64,000 nt of DNA. Source: DATHKG01 sp035489435. GTDB taxonomy: Bacteria; Bacteroidota; Bacteroidia; Chitinophagales; Chitinophagaceae. Positions 37,228 through 46,349 of the stretch are shown here, piece by piece; the stretch's first letter is position 1, and every line of letters begins with the position of its first letter. The notes under the pieces are model-generated. The model was not told where the DNA came from. It did not search any database and saw nothing but the letters and a program-made list of their open reading frames with translations. The translations under genes were made by a program, and so were the position numbers. The stretch lies in NCBI GenBank assembly GCA_035489435.1, contig DATHKG010000096.1. One strand, 5' to 3'.

Positions 37228-37527
37228 ATGAAAATCAAACTACTATCGCATTTTAATTCAATTTATCCCTCGTTACGACAATTTCGTTCGGCGAAAGAAA
37301 GTATACTGGAGCGACTTACACTTTGTAATGGAACCATGCCGGAACTCACGGAGGAAACTTTAGAGGAAGAAGAATCTGAAATAGCCGCTTCAGCTGGCTC
37401 TATGTTATGCCCGCAGGCCCATGCGAGTTTTATGGGATTGCGTAAACTGATCGAAAAAGATTGGTTTGAAAGCGAAGGATTTTTGCACTCTACAAATATT
37501 CTTACCAGCTACAAGTTTTCCTGCTAG
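37228..37527 (+). CDS. Unknown 99-residue protein, precursor-like
   Basis: A small protein without a signal peptide. A basic N-terminal part (about 1-30) is followed by a strongly acidic segment (ELTEETLEEEESEIAASAG, about residues 38-56). The C-terminal part has three or so hydrophobic patches and ends in Cys. The acidic stretch ending in Ala-Gly resembles RiPP leader peptides, but no maturation enzyme or exporter is present. A GAGGTGAG stretch lies 11 nt before the ATG. It follows the LysR gene on the same strand and converges on the CHAT gene. It may be just a small regulator or target; not a recognised family. Confidence 0.5.
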   Translation: MKIKLLSHFNSIYPSLRQFRSAKESILERLTLCNGTMPELTEETLEEEESEIAASAGSMLCPQAHASFMGLRKLIEKDWFESEGFLHSTNILTSYKFSC

Positions 37528-37566
37528 CCAAAGATTTAAGCCAGTAATGCAAATCGAAAGTAGCAA

Positions 37567-40335
37567 TTATTCCCGTTGAAATCTTAAAGCAATGATGGCA
37601 AGTAATGCGATCAGCAACGTAAAAAATATAGCGATTCCAACAACCATCGCGAACTTACTATTCAGAGGCAGAAGCTCTAAAGGCTTTCCTTCTACAAGGC
37701 TGCCAGCCCAAAAATAAGGCATGACCTTTTCGCCAGTCGCAGTCTCCAGATATTTTAATTTGGCTTGTTGCAAGGCAACATCTACTGGCAAACCTTTCCT
37801 CAGCAACTGATAAAACAATTCGTTTAACTGGTAAGTTGTTTTACTGTCAACCGGCCACAGATTCACAATAGAAGTCGGAATACCTATGGCCGCAAAAGCC
37901 CGGTTAAAGCTAAACACGCCTTCTCCTTTATAAAACTGACCGAGTCCTGACTCGCAGGCGGCCAGAACAATCAACAAGGTTACTGGCCGTACTGAAACCA
38001 TCACGTCATTCAGATAAAGTAATGAGTCTGCGAAGTAAATAACAGGATCTGCCCGCTGCCCCCTGGCATCTGCATGCGTATATAAGTGGACAATCTCGTA
38101 TTTATAAAAGTTATCCAGAAAATTTTTCTTTGTGGCCGCATTCGAAAACATACTGGTATACTTAAAGCCTTCAGCCAGGTTCCTCACAGATAAATCACTG
38201 CCTGCAAGTTCACTTACATTCAGACGCCCGGAATATTGAACAGGTGCCACTCCCAGAAGCTGGGGATTTGAGATTGATTTTGCCTCAATAGAACTGTCCG
38301 CAAGATAGGCGGCCGAGTATACATAACTGATAGCATAATCCTGCACCAAATACCGGTTTTGCCCGTTCGTTGTAGTTTTTACGAGAGCTTCAAAAGGATA
38401 ATGATTCGAGCCGGGAGAAATCATGATTCTGCCGGGGGAAATCTCATCATGGCCAAACACTAATTTATAAAGGGCATTTGCATTGCGCGACCATTTTTCA
38501 AATGCATCGGTATAGACCTCCGGTTTAATCAACCCTTGCTGAAATTCCGCCACAAGACAGTCATAGCTTTTTTTCGCAATCTTCTGGAATAATATTTTAT
38601 GTCCAATGAACTTCAACAAATAGACCGCGGAATCGCCGTCGAAAATGTTTATATATGCCTGGTGAGTTTCAAGAATTTTTTTTACAGTTTTTAAAGCTGC
38701 AGCTGACTCAATGGCTAATCTATGATCATGCATTAAAGATTCGGTGCCGGTGACGGGCAATCTCAAAAGATATTCTTTTTGTTCAAGCTCAAGAACCCTC
38801 CTTTGTAATGCGGTATATGCAGGATCATCCCTGTTTGTCTGTGAAATACGATCGTTAAGCGCTTTAATTTCAGCCCGGATGGTTGTCTTAATTTTCAGCT
38901 CTGCAGGTTGCATTGCACGTGTTTCACTGATTTGATCCTGTAACAAAATCGCCCTGCTTTTTTCGAGAAAATACAAGGCGGCAGTTTTATCATCTAATAA
39001 ATAACTGGATTCAATCGCACGCTCATATAGATATACAGTTTGCTTACGCCAGTATAACTTGGAATCCAATGTACGATATTCATTTTTCAGCCGGGAAAGC
39101 AACTGATCCGCGCGCGCATAAAAATCAATCGCAGTGTTTAGCGATCTGCGATCCTTGTATAACATCCCGATTCGCAAATAAACATCAGCCGTTGAAATCA
39201 ACAGTTGAATGGCATATGGCGCCCGCTTTTCTAATGCGAAAGTCAGTAAAAGACCAGGCATCTCTTTAATATTAGGGATATCAACGCCTAACAAGCTGGA
39301 TGCCTTATCAATATACTGCAGCGCTAGATTTGGATTATTCGCTTTTAGATATGCCTTCGACATGGTATTCAAAATCGAAACAGAATCTATCTGAACTGCA
39401 TAACGTAATGCAAGTTTGCTATATTTTAGACAAAGATCAGGGCGATTAAAATATTCCAGATGAGTTTGCCCAATGATTTCATAACACTCAGCCAGGCCCT
39501 TTGCATATTTTTCTTTCCTGTGATTTTCAATAGCAATTAAAAGCGAAGCTATAGCCGAATCCGGTTTATTACGAAGTAGATATAAATCAGCATTTATACC
39601 CTGTAAAGTGCCCAGTAACCCAATCGTGCGAAGTTTTTCGTGCTCTTTTAAGGTGTTGTGAAGTATTTCCTGAGCTACCTGCAATTCCCCCAGGTACATG
39701 TGCGCCTGTACCTTATAAAAGATTATTGAAGTAGCTCTGTGGAAACTACTATTATCATGGACATATTTCTTTATAATCGCCTCCCCTAAATCAGCATAGC
39801 TGATGCAAGCCCTATAATCACCTTTATTATATAACCATGCAACCTGTTCTTCTATAAGCAGTGAAGTATTGTAATAGCTGGTATTCATTTCCTTGTCCAC
39901 CGAAATACAGCTGTCCACCATATTCATCTGCATTGGATATTGATCCAGCGAATCGTAACAGGCAACCATCAGGTAAAAGTTCTTCGCGAGTTGCACCAGG
40001 TTTTCTTCCTTTTCATCCATCATTTTCCTAAAAAGTACTCTGACTTTTTCGGCCCATTCAATTGCATTTTTATATTCTCCCTTGTCATAATATATAACGC
40101 TGATCATCCGTTGAACACGCCCTTGAATGTAGGTGCCCTGAATTGCTGTATGAGAAATAGCAGAGTCAATGGATATCCATTTACTTAAATTTTTCAGACT
40201 CCTTGCGCTATCAGCTGAAAGCTGTTGTAAAATACAATCACTGTCTATGCAATGCACGGACAGTGATTGTGAACTTGCCGGATTACTTAACAGAAATGTT
40301 GCCAGGAACCAGATATAGTTTATTATCCGTTTCAA
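37567..40335 (-). CDS. Exported TPR-CHAT protease (caspase fold)
   Basis: A 922-residue protein: signal peptide (FLATFLLSNPASSQ), about 400 residues of TPR-like helical repeats, a linker, the CHAT domain at about 590-890, and one C-terminal membrane helix (FAMVVGIAIFFTLLIALLA). The CHAT catalytic dyad is visible as His754 in HLYTHADARG and Cys794 in LAACESGLG, followed by the conserved AAIGIPTSIVNLWPV. CHAT domains are caspase-related cysteine peptidases. The topology implies a periplasm-facing, membrane-anchored protease with a TPR sensor. The start codon is TTG. It is the last gene of a sigma/anti-sigma operon. Confidence 0.85.
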   Translation of the reverse strand: MKRIINYIWFLATFLLSNPASSQSLSVHCIDSDCILQQLSADSARSLKNLSKWISIDSAISHTAIQGTYIQGRVQRMISVIYYDKGEYKNAIEWAEKVRVLFRKMMDEKEENLVQLAKNFYLMVACYDSLDQYPMQMNMVDSCISVDKEMNTSYYNTSLLIEEQVAWLYNKGDYRACISYADLGEAIIKKYVHDNSSFHRATSIIFYKVQAHMYLGELQVAQEILHNTLKEHEKLRTIGLLGTLQGINADLYLLRNKPDSAIASLLIAIENHRKEKYAKGLAECYEIIGQTHLEYFNRPDLCLKYSKLALRYAVQIDSVSILNTMSKAYLKANNPNLALQYIDKASSLLGVDIPNIKEMPGLLLTFALEKRAPYAIQLLISTADVYLRIGMLYKDRRSLNTAIDFYARADQLLSRLKNEYRTLDSKLYWRKQTVYLYERAIESSYLLDDKTAALYFLEKSRAILLQDQISETRAMQPAELKIKTTIRAEIKALNDRISQTNRDDPAYTALQRRVLELEQKEYLLRLPVTGTESLMHDHRLAIESAAALKTVKKILETHQAYINIFDGDSAVYLLKFIGHKILFQKIAKKSYDCLVAEFQQGLIKPEVYTDAFEKWSRNANALYKLVFGHDEISPGRIMISPGSNHYPFEALVKTTTNGQNRYLVQDYAISYVYSAAYLADSSIEAKSISNPQLLGVAPVQYSGRLNVSELAGSDLSVRNLAEGFKYTSMFSNAATKKNFLDNFYKYEIVHLYTHADARGQRADPVIYFADSLLYLNDVMVSVRPVTLLIVLAACESGLGQFYKGEGVFSFNRAFAAIGIPTSIVNLWPVDSKTTYQLNELFYQLLRKGLPVDVALQQAKLKYLETATGEKVMPYFWAGSLVEGKPLELLPLNSKFAMVVGIAIFFTLLIALLAIIALRFQRE

Positions 40336-40366
40336 TTTTCAAGCTCTTAATTATCACGCTCACACA

Positions 40367-40900
40367 TTAATTATAATCGCACTGCCATCCTTCAAAATCA
40401 TATTTTGATTTAAAGTTTGGACGTGGGCGTGGACATTGTGGCGGAGTATGACCGGTATCATCCGTTCCTGCTTCCAATGACATCATTCTCGGAGCGGCCC
40501 TGGGCGCCTCACCAGCCTGGAGGGATGAGTCAGTCTCGAAGGATGACCTGGTATAACCATCCTCAAGGATTCTCACCGTATAGTATTGAACTTCAAGTAT
40601 ATTTTCTCCTTCAATAATTATTTGGTCATACGTATAACCAAGTTTGTATTTTCCAGCGAATCCAAGTTTGTCAACATGATGTTTTTGCACTTGTGCTGTA
40701 ATTTTTTTAATTTCCTCATTAAGTTTTTTTGTGTCATTAAACTCTTCCGGAGGGTCTACGGTCAAATATAGCCTTCCCCATTTTTTGACATTTGAATCTG
40801 TTGCACATGACCGGCATTTTCTACGGGAGACCAATACCCCGGCGACAAAGGATGCCAGACCAACGGCAATGAGAGAAGTGGTGCTTGTCTTTACAGGCAT
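40367..40900 (-). CDS. Unknown small membrane-anchored protein of CHAT operon
   Basis: A 177-residue protein with an N-terminal membrane segment (LIAVGLASFVAGVLVSRR), then a Cys pair (KCRSCATD), a soluble domain with beta-strand pattern (GRLYLTVDPP, KYKLGYTYDQIIIEGE, EVQYYTVRIL) and a low-complexity Pro/Arg C-terminus. I do not recognise the family. It sits 31 nt upstream of the TPR-CHAT gene and 33 nt downstream of the TPR anti-sigma-like gene, so it is part of the operon. It could be a partner or substrate of the protease. Confidence 0.7.
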   Translation of the reverse strand: MPVKTSTTSLIAVGLASFVAGVLVSRRKCRSCATDSNVKKWGRLYLTVDPPEEFNDTKKLNEEIKKITAQVQKHHVDKLGFAGKYKLGYTYDQIIIEGENILEVQYYTVRILEDGYTRSSFETDSSLQAGEAPRAAPRMMSLEAGTDDTGHTPPQCPRPRPNFKSKYDFEGWQCDYN

Positions 40901-40933
40901 AGTGAAAAGGTTTAAATAATATATAATAGAACG

Positions 40934-41692
40934 TTACCAGTTCTTGAGCCAGGCTTCTGCAATCTCACTATGTGTTTCTTTGTTTTTGACAACGTTCTGC
41001 AAAATTTCTTTTGCCTGATCATTGTCTCCTGGTTGGTTTCGTTTCATCAGGGTGATAGCCGCATAAAAGTTTCCGGGGTTGGAATTTAGTCCCTGTACAG
41101 AAGACAGGTTCTGGAAATATTGAAATGCCTTTTCATAGTCTTTAAGCATAAGAGCCGCAATACCCGCATATTCGCGTGCTTTGACATCTGTAGGATATTG
41201 TTTCGCGATGTTTTCAAATATAGCTAAGGCCTCCGCATATTTGCCCTTATCGTTAAACTGCTTTCCCATAGTCATGCTATCTGCTGTTGTACCCATGGGA
41301 ACACCTAAAGTCTGGAATTCTTCAGATATGAATTTATCAGCCATTTGCTGGGGCGTAGGACTCTTGGTATACAAATATCCACTCACTAAAACCGCACTAA
41401 ACACAGCTGCGGCAATTGCATACTTCCAGATCTGGCGGATAACCGCACCTTTTGTTTTGGATGGAGCCAGCTGATCCGCAACGACCATCTTCGAACTATC
41501 ATAGACCTGGCGGAAACGTATTTTCTTTTCTGCATTTAACTGATCCTTCACCGTTCCTACCGAACTCATATAAAAAGCCACCTCTTTCGCAAAATCAGGA
41601 TCATTTTGAATTGCCATCTCGAATTCCCGGGCCTCGACCGCATTTAATGTACCCTGGAAATAATTTTCGATTTGTTCGAGGCTCTGTGACAT
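40934..41692 (-). CDS. TPR membrane protein, anti-sigma-like
   Basis: A 252-residue protein. The N-terminus (IENYFQGTLNAVEAREFEMAI) looks like the zinc-free anti-sigma domain of Bacteroidota; a membrane helix follows near residues 88-108 (YAIAAAVFSAVLVSGYLY), then TPR repeats (GKYAEALAIFENIAKQYP, AREYAGIAALMLKDYEKAFQ). It begins 1 nt after the stop of the sigma gene, indicating tight coupling. It probably binds the sigma factor inside and senses a periplasmic signal through its TPRs. Confidence 0.75.
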   Translation of the reverse strand: MSQSLEQIENYFQGTLNAVEAREFEMAIQNDPDFAKEVAFYMSSVGTVKDQLNAEKKIRFRQVYDSSKMVVADQLAPSKTKGAVIRQIWKYAIAAAVFSAVLVSGYLYTKSPTPQQMADKFISEEFQTLGVPMGTTADSMTMGKQFNDKGKYAEALAIFENIAKQYPTDVKAREYAGIAALMLKDYEKAFQYFQNLSSVQGLNSNPGNFYAAITLMKRNQPGDNDQAKEILQNVVKNKETHSEIAEAWLKNW

Positions 41693-41693
41693 A

Positions 41694-42287
41694 TTATGTG
41701 TTTTTGTATGATTGCCTTAATTTCTCAAGACAACGGATCCTGCTGGTTTTCGCCACCTCACCGGTTTTGTATTCAGCAATTTCCGCAATCTCCTTATCAC
41801 TATATCCTTCAGCAAATAAATTGAGAAGCTTCTTGCATTTTTCACCCAATAACTCCAACTGATGCTTCAGTTGTTCGATATCCGATCTTTCAATTAATTG
41901 TTGAATTACCGGTTTCGCTGTGTCAGAAAGCTGCATCATCATATCATCAATGGCAGTCGTTTGGTGAACGCTCATTTTATTTGTCGTCTTTTTACGGATA
42001 AGGTCAACACATTTATTATGAAATATTTTGTATAAATAAGTCTTAAGGCTGGAACGGTTCTCGAAGAGTCCTTTTGTAATGGTATCAATAGCGGAAAGAA
42101 TTGAATCGGCGTACGCATCAAATGATTCTTCTTCTGTGATAGAATATTTGTGACTGCCTTCGCGGATGAAATATGCATACTTTCTGAACAGATGGTCTTC
42201 TGCCGTTCGCCGTGGAACCCCGTCCAGACGGAGGTTCCGTGTTATTTCAAAGTCTTGATCATTCAAAGGGGAAGTAAAGGATGGCAT
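41694..42287 (-). CDS. ECF-like RNA polymerase sigma factor
   Basis: A 197-residue sigma-70 family protein. Region 2 is seen in SLKTYLYKIFHNKCVDLIRK, and region 4 in LEQ- and CKKLLNLFAEGYSDKEIAEI followed by a recognition helix. It is the first gene of the four-gene CHAT operon and should drive it and perhaps others. An unusually strong AAGGAGG ribosome site precedes the ATG. Confidence 0.82.
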   Translation of the reverse strand: MPSFTSPLNDQDFEITRNLRLDGVPRRTAEDHLFRKYAYFIREGSHKYSITEEESFDAYADSILSAIDTITKGLFENRSSLKTYLYKIFHNKCVDLIRKKTTNKMSVHQTTAIDDMMMQLSDTAKPVIQQLIERSDIEQLKHQLELLGEKCKKLLNLFAEGYSDKEIAEIAEYKTGEVAKTSRIRCLEKLRQSYKNT

Positions 42288-42294
42288 AAGTGTT

Positions 42295-42301
42295 CCTCCT
42301 T
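42295..42301 (-). promoter_or_regulatory. Strong Shine-Dalgarno before sigma gene
   Basis: AAGGAGG on the minus strand, 7 nt before the sigma-factor ATG. Such a perfect ribosome site stands out in this window, where most starts have weak or no SD, and it supports the chosen start. Confidence 0.7.
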
Positions 42302-42532
42302 ATAGAAAGATATGTAAAAATGCGTATAAAAAAAAGTTGTGTTTTCTGTTACCCTTATGTTTCCCATCCACGACCAAATAGTGCAAGCCTGCTGACAAAC
42401 ACTAAAAGGAAACCGCAAAGGAATCTGCCAAAGTGTTACCAGAAAGCAGAAACTCCGGGAAGTTAACACCTGAATGCTTTAAATCCACCATCCTCGCCAC
42501 AAAATTTTAATCATCTTACAAATCTTAAAACA

Positions 42533-43102
42533 ATGAAACCTATCTTAGTAAGGTTACTCGCCTTCCTGTCTCCGCTCGCTTTAAACGAAGCAGCAATCGC
42601 ACAGAATTCAACTCCGCTCAACTTTACTCCCGGGAATGTAAACTCAGCAGCTGCGCCTTATGCGGCTGCCGAAGCGGATCTCAAATCCCTGACAGAAATG
42701 AAAACTTTATCACCAAAAATGTATGAAAGATTCACCCGTGACTTTAAATCAGCTTATGACATCAGGGTCTTTGCTAATAAGAATGGTAAGACCATTCAAA
42801 TCAACAGCAAGACTGATGGTGACATGAACAGAACCACCTACACAAGGAAAGGAAAGTTCCTGAATAACATCAAACATTATGATTTCGCCAAACTTCCTGC
42901 TCCTATCGCAGACATGGTAAATGATGCCTATCCAAGGTGGGAGATTTTTGGGGGTGTAGCTGAAGTGACAGTTATGAACAAGGTCGCACACCTGGTTCTT
43001 ATCGAAAACAAAAAATCATGGAAACGTTTGAAAGTAGTAAACGGTGAGATCGAAGTTTACGAAGAGTTCGACAAATCAGTTGATCAATCTTTTAAAGAAT
43101 AA
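42533..43102 (+). CDS. Secreted unknown protein
   Basis: A 189-residue protein with a signal peptide (MKPILVRLLAFLSPLALNEAAIAQ) and a mature part containing KDFKSAYDIRVFANKNGK and AEVTVMNKVAHLVLIENKKSWKRL, which suggests a small alpha/beta or PepSY-like fold. I do not recognise a named family. It is divergent from the sigma gene, with 245 nt between starts, and is followed by a good terminator, so it is a single-gene unit. A relation to the CHAT operon is possible by position only. Confidence 0.6.
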   Translation: MKPILVRLLAFLSPLALNEAAIAQNSTPLNFTPGNVNSAAAPYAAAEADLKSLTEMKTLSPKMYERFTRDFKSAYDIRVFANKNGKTIQINSKTDGDMNRTTYTRKGKFLNNIKHYDFAKLPAPIADMVNDAYPRWEIFGGVAEVTVMNKVAHLVLIENKKSWKRLKVVNGEIEVYEEFDKSVDQSFKE

Positions 43103-43265
43103 CAACATTGATCATCTGCTATCCCACTCCCTTCTGAAAACAGATCGACCCTGGAAAGCTTATCATTTTAGCGCAAAGCTAACCCTTAAAGCGCTGACCA
43201 ACTTTGAACACTGACGTTTCCTGTTAACCTCTGTCACCCTCTTTTTACATCCCGCCTTAACCACT

Positions 43266-43299
43266 GAAAGGCTGTGTCATAATCATGATCCAGCCTTTC
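43266..43299 (+). terminator. Rho-independent terminator
   Basis: A 9-bp stem (GAAAGGCTG / CAGCCTTTC) with a 16-nt loop followed by TTTATT, downstream of the secreted unknown gene. It lies between convergent genes and may also serve the PepSY gene from the other side. Confidence 0.65.
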
Positions 43300-43347
43300 T
43301 TTATTAAACCAGGTAAGGGAATTAGTACGGGTATATCGGGGTTTTAT

Positions 43348-44502
43348 CTAAATTACCTGTTCCAACTTAACCACTTTTGTTATCGCCCGGGTGGCTGCAC
43401 TTTTCTTTTTCTTCCTTCCCCTCCAGATAATAAAACCCGTGACGGGCAGACTCGCAGCTATAAGGCTTGCAAAAAAAGCAAGGAACTTTCCAGGTAAGCC
43501 AAGAATAGCACCGACATGCATATCATAATTCATACGGACAATCTTATCAGCCATTGGTGCATCAGCAAACTTCCCTGCATAACTACCAACTGCGACCAGC
43601 TCCTTGCCTGTATACTGATCATAATGAAAATAATCATTCGTGTAATAGGTTCCGGGTTTATGATTTATTACCACTTCAAGAGGATCTGTTGGGAGTGATG
43701 CGAAATAGACAGATATACTTTCATTTTCTTTTAAGCTGCCGCGGTGCTCACTCCACAGATGATCGGCCATATTTGCATAAGCTGCAGCCTTTGTCGTTTC
43801 TGAAACCGGGTGGGCATGATCTACCATTGTTTCTCCCCCGCTGCTGATCCAGTAAACTGACCTTGCGAACCACTGGAAACCGAACACAAGGCCGGTAATT
43901 GCCAAAAATATAGCAACCCAGGTCACATAAAAACCGAGCACATTATGAAGATCATAATTTCGTCGTCGCCATTTTGCATTCCACTTTATACTGAACCGCT
44001 GCTTACGGGCAGCTTTGTTTTTCGGCCACCATAAAATGATCCCGCTGATCATCATCACTAAAAAAATAAGCGTAGCGGAAGCCGCAATTGGTTGACCGAT
44101 TTTTTCTGGTAACCATAGATAATAATGACCATCAAGAACGATCCGAAAAAAGTCTTCGTTCATGTTTTTATGCTTCAATACCTCTCCACTATATGGATTC
44201 AGATAGACGAGCTCATAATGTGTTGAATCGTACCATGCCGCGATTGCTGCCTTGTTTGAACCAGGATATTCCACACCCAGTGCATTACCAGATGATAATT
44301 TTTTGTCTGCTATCGATTTCAATGCAGACGGGGACAAAAGGTGACCAGTTTGAGATTTTAAATTTTTGAAAGGTTCAGTGAGATTTCGGATCTCAACTTC
44401 AAATGCAAGCAAACAACCGGTTACACCCAGGATAACTATGATCAAACCGGATGCAAGCCCCAGGATTAGATGAAGCTTCCTGATAAATATTTTAAATGTC
44501 AT
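43348..44502 (-). CDS. PepSY-associated transmembrane protein
   Basis: A 384-residue inner-membrane protein of the PepSY-TM family, with four membrane helices: IRKLHLILGLASGLIIVIL at the start, then PIAASATLIFLVMMISGIIL, FYVTWVAIFLAITGLVFGF and a C-terminal FASLIAASLPVTGFIIWRG. A periplasmic PepSY-like region lies between. Family members often accompany iron or siderophore uptake as ferric reductases. I chose ATG 44502, since the longer frame begins at TTG and adds a polar extension. No siderophore receptor is adjacent. Confidence 0.8.
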   Translation of the reverse strand: MTFKIFIRKLHLILGLASGLIIVILGVTGCLLAFEVEIRNLTEPFKNLKSQTGHLLSPSALKSIADKKLSSGNALGVEYPGSNKAAIAAWYDSTHYELVYLNPYSGEVLKHKNMNEDFFRIVLDGHYYLWLPEKIGQPIAASATLIFLVMMISGIILWWPKNKAARKQRFSIKWNAKWRRRNYDLHNVLGFYVTWVAIFLAITGLVFGFQWFARSVYWISSGGETMVDHAHPVSETTKAAAYANMADHLWSEHRGSLKENESISVYFASLPTDPLEVVINHKPGTYYTNDYFHYDQYTGKELVAVGSYAGKFADAPMADKIVRMNYDMHVGAILGLPGKFLAFFASLIAASLPVTGFIIWRGRKKKKSAATRAITKVVKLEQVI

Positions 44503-44772
44503 CCCGGGTCTGGCTGTTTGATTGACCCGATCGGATGATTTAGTAGCTAATCTTGTCAAGTTTCGATCGTATTGATTTTATGATATTGCCGATATATTAT
44601 TAATCGTTTCGACACTAAACACAAAAATATTGTATCCGGTTTGCAAAACCGTTTGCTATCGGGAAACCTGTTTACGAAAAGGGAAATTTTATCTGGATGA
44701 GTTCATTGGGTCAAAACCGTTGATTTTTTTTGATTTCAGCTCAGTGCCGGACACGGAGACTGCTCTCAGATG

Positions 44773-45204
44773 TTAGTTAGCTGTTTTGTTTTTATCGGCC
44801 CTCATAATAACTGCAATCCCCGGTTTAATTTTCACCAGTTCATTAATAAATTCACGTTTGTCCTTTGGAGAAACAAGTATGCTGTCCTTGCCCCTTAGCT
44901 TAATTTCAAGCCGGTCAAGTGAAGTAGCAGGCGCACTTAAAGGATTAAAAGTCTCCTTTATAGAAACAATATCATCTATATTAACTTCCTTGTCTATCAG
45001 GAACCCGCATTTGATTTTGAGGATGTTTCCATTTATTTCATAATAGGTGGTAAGAAAAACATGCAGCACAAAAATCATGACGAGGAATATGATTAGCACC
45101 CCTATCCAGTTTTTACTGGCAGAAGATAACATTAACCCCGCAAACAATAAGACAGCTACCGGGATAGCTAATTCAGGACCTATTTTAGATTTGAAATGAC
45201 TCAT
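44773..45204 (-). CDS. Bacterial PH-domain membrane protein
   Basis: A 143-residue protein with two membrane helices at the N-terminus (LAIPVAVLLFAGLML, WIGVLIIFLVMIFVL) and a C-terminal bacterial PH-like domain of the bPH_4/YyaB type (TYYEINGNILKIKCGF, IVSIKETFNPLSAPATSLDRLEI with the usual linker). Probably a small membrane-associated accessory; its function is not known. It starts 20 nt after the stop of the upstream TIM-barrel lipoprotein gene, so the two may be co-transcribed. Confidence 0.7.
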   Translation of the reverse strand: MSHFKSKIGPELAIPVAVLLFAGLMLSSASKNWIGVLIIFLVMIFVLHVFLTTYYEINGNILKIKCGFLIDKEVNIDDIVSIKETFNPLSAPATSLDRLEIKLRGKDSILVSPKDKREFINELVKIKPGIAVIMRADKNKTAN

Positions 45205-45224
45205 AATGATTCCAGGAAGAACAT

Positions 45225-46103
45225 CTACTTGATTTTATTTGTTTGTTCATTATAATACTGTAAAGCCAGTTTCACCGAAGCGAGGTTGTTCGGTTTCTCA
45301 ATTGAATCACGTTCAATATAAATATGACCTTTAAATTGCTGATCCTTCAATTCCTGGAATATCGCAGGAAAATTCACAACACCTGTACCAGCCCTCACAT
45401 CTTTCAAAGCCGGCTGATTAAAGGCAGCAATGTCTTTCATATGTATGGCTATAATACGGCCTTTGAATTTTTTCACTGCTTCAAGAGGATCAATACCACT
45501 TTTGGGAAAATGTCCGAGATCAGCACAAACCCCGAAATTCGGATGATCCTTTAGTGCCAGCAATGTTGTATCCGGGTTCCAATATTGACTCACTCCTTTC
45601 CAATGCTCGTGAATCGCAACCATGATGCCATAAGCACCGGCAAGACTATCTATGCTGTTCAGCATATTAAGCGGTGGTTCTGTTGTTACAAATTTTGCCC
45701 CTAGTTTTTTGGCTATATCGAACTGTCTTGCCCATGATTGAATGGTGGAATCACCAACTACATAAACGGATTCACAGATAAGGCCTCTTTCGCTTATCAT
45801 AGCCTTAAGTTTCTCCAAACCTGCCGGTGATAGCTTACCCACAAGTGTGTCCTTTAATTCCGGCCCTGCCTGGTGGAATGTATTGGGCTCAATATATTTT
45901 AAACCGGCACTATCGACGAGCTTTAATGATTCAGGAAAGTTTACATCATGAAATGTCCATAACGCGATACCGAATTTCCAATCTTCTGCAGGTTTAACAG
46001 CAGCCGCCACGGCAGAGTCGGATTGCTGTTCACCCGCTGGCTGCTGATCAGTACATGAATTCAATAATATGATTAAGGCGAATAGTACTGTTACTAATTT
46101 CAT
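45225..46103 (-). CDS. TIM-barrel sugar isomerase/epimerase-like lipoprotein
   Basis: A 292-residue xylose-isomerase-like TIM-barrel protein exported as a lipoprotein (lipobox LLNSC). Family motifs seen are GLKYIEPNTFH, GLICESVYVVGDS, GVCADLGHFPKSGIDP, IIAIHMKDI and HIYIERDS; the Glu/Asp/His ligands of the divalent metal are kept. Exported members are common in Bacteroidota sugar-degradation loci, but no such genes are adjacent. I chose ATG 46103 over TTG two codons upstream. Confidence 0.8.
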   Translation of the reverse strand: MKLVTVLFALIILLNSCTDQQPAGEQQSDSAVAAAVKPAEDWKFGIALWTFHDVNFPESLKLVDSAGLKYIEPNTFHQAGPELKDTLVGKLSPAGLEKLKAMISERGLICESVYVVGDSTIQSWARQFDIAKKLGAKFVTTEPPLNMLNSIDSLAGAYGIMVAIHEHWKGVSQYWNPDTTLLALKDHPNFGVCADLGHFPKSGIDPLEAVKKFKGRIIAIHMKDIAAFNQPALKDVRAGTGVVNFPAIFQELKDQQFKGHIYIERDSIEKPNNLASVKLALQYYNEQTNKIK

Positions 46104-46238
46104 AATCAATATTTTGCTTTAAGGTAGAACTTAAAGGCAACATTTAAAAAAATGGGGTGTGATTAGTTTACGACAGGCAATTCATGCCAGGTTATTTACA
46201 TTTTGCGACATCGCGATTTTGCGAGGAGGACTGATTGA

Positions 46239-46246
46239 TATATTTG
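46239..46246 (+). promoter_or_regulatory. Candidate Bacteroidota -7 element
   Basis: TATATTTG fits the TAnnTTTG consensus of Bacteroidota promoters, with a TTTG at 46218-46221 upstream (17-nt spacing, slightly short). It would give a leader of about 95 nt for the AraC/DinB pair. Confidence 0.3.
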
Positions 46247-46349
46247 CCTATGCATAAAAGAACATTTATAAATAACAATTTACCATAGGCGTAACATTTA
46301 AGGGGAATGTGCTACTAACAATTCACTGACCGATTATACCAGCTGCAAC

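Noticed and set aside
37228..37527. RiPP biosynthesis cluster
   Set aside because: No maturation enzyme, radical SAM, lanthionine synthetase or peptidase-exporter gene lies in the window.
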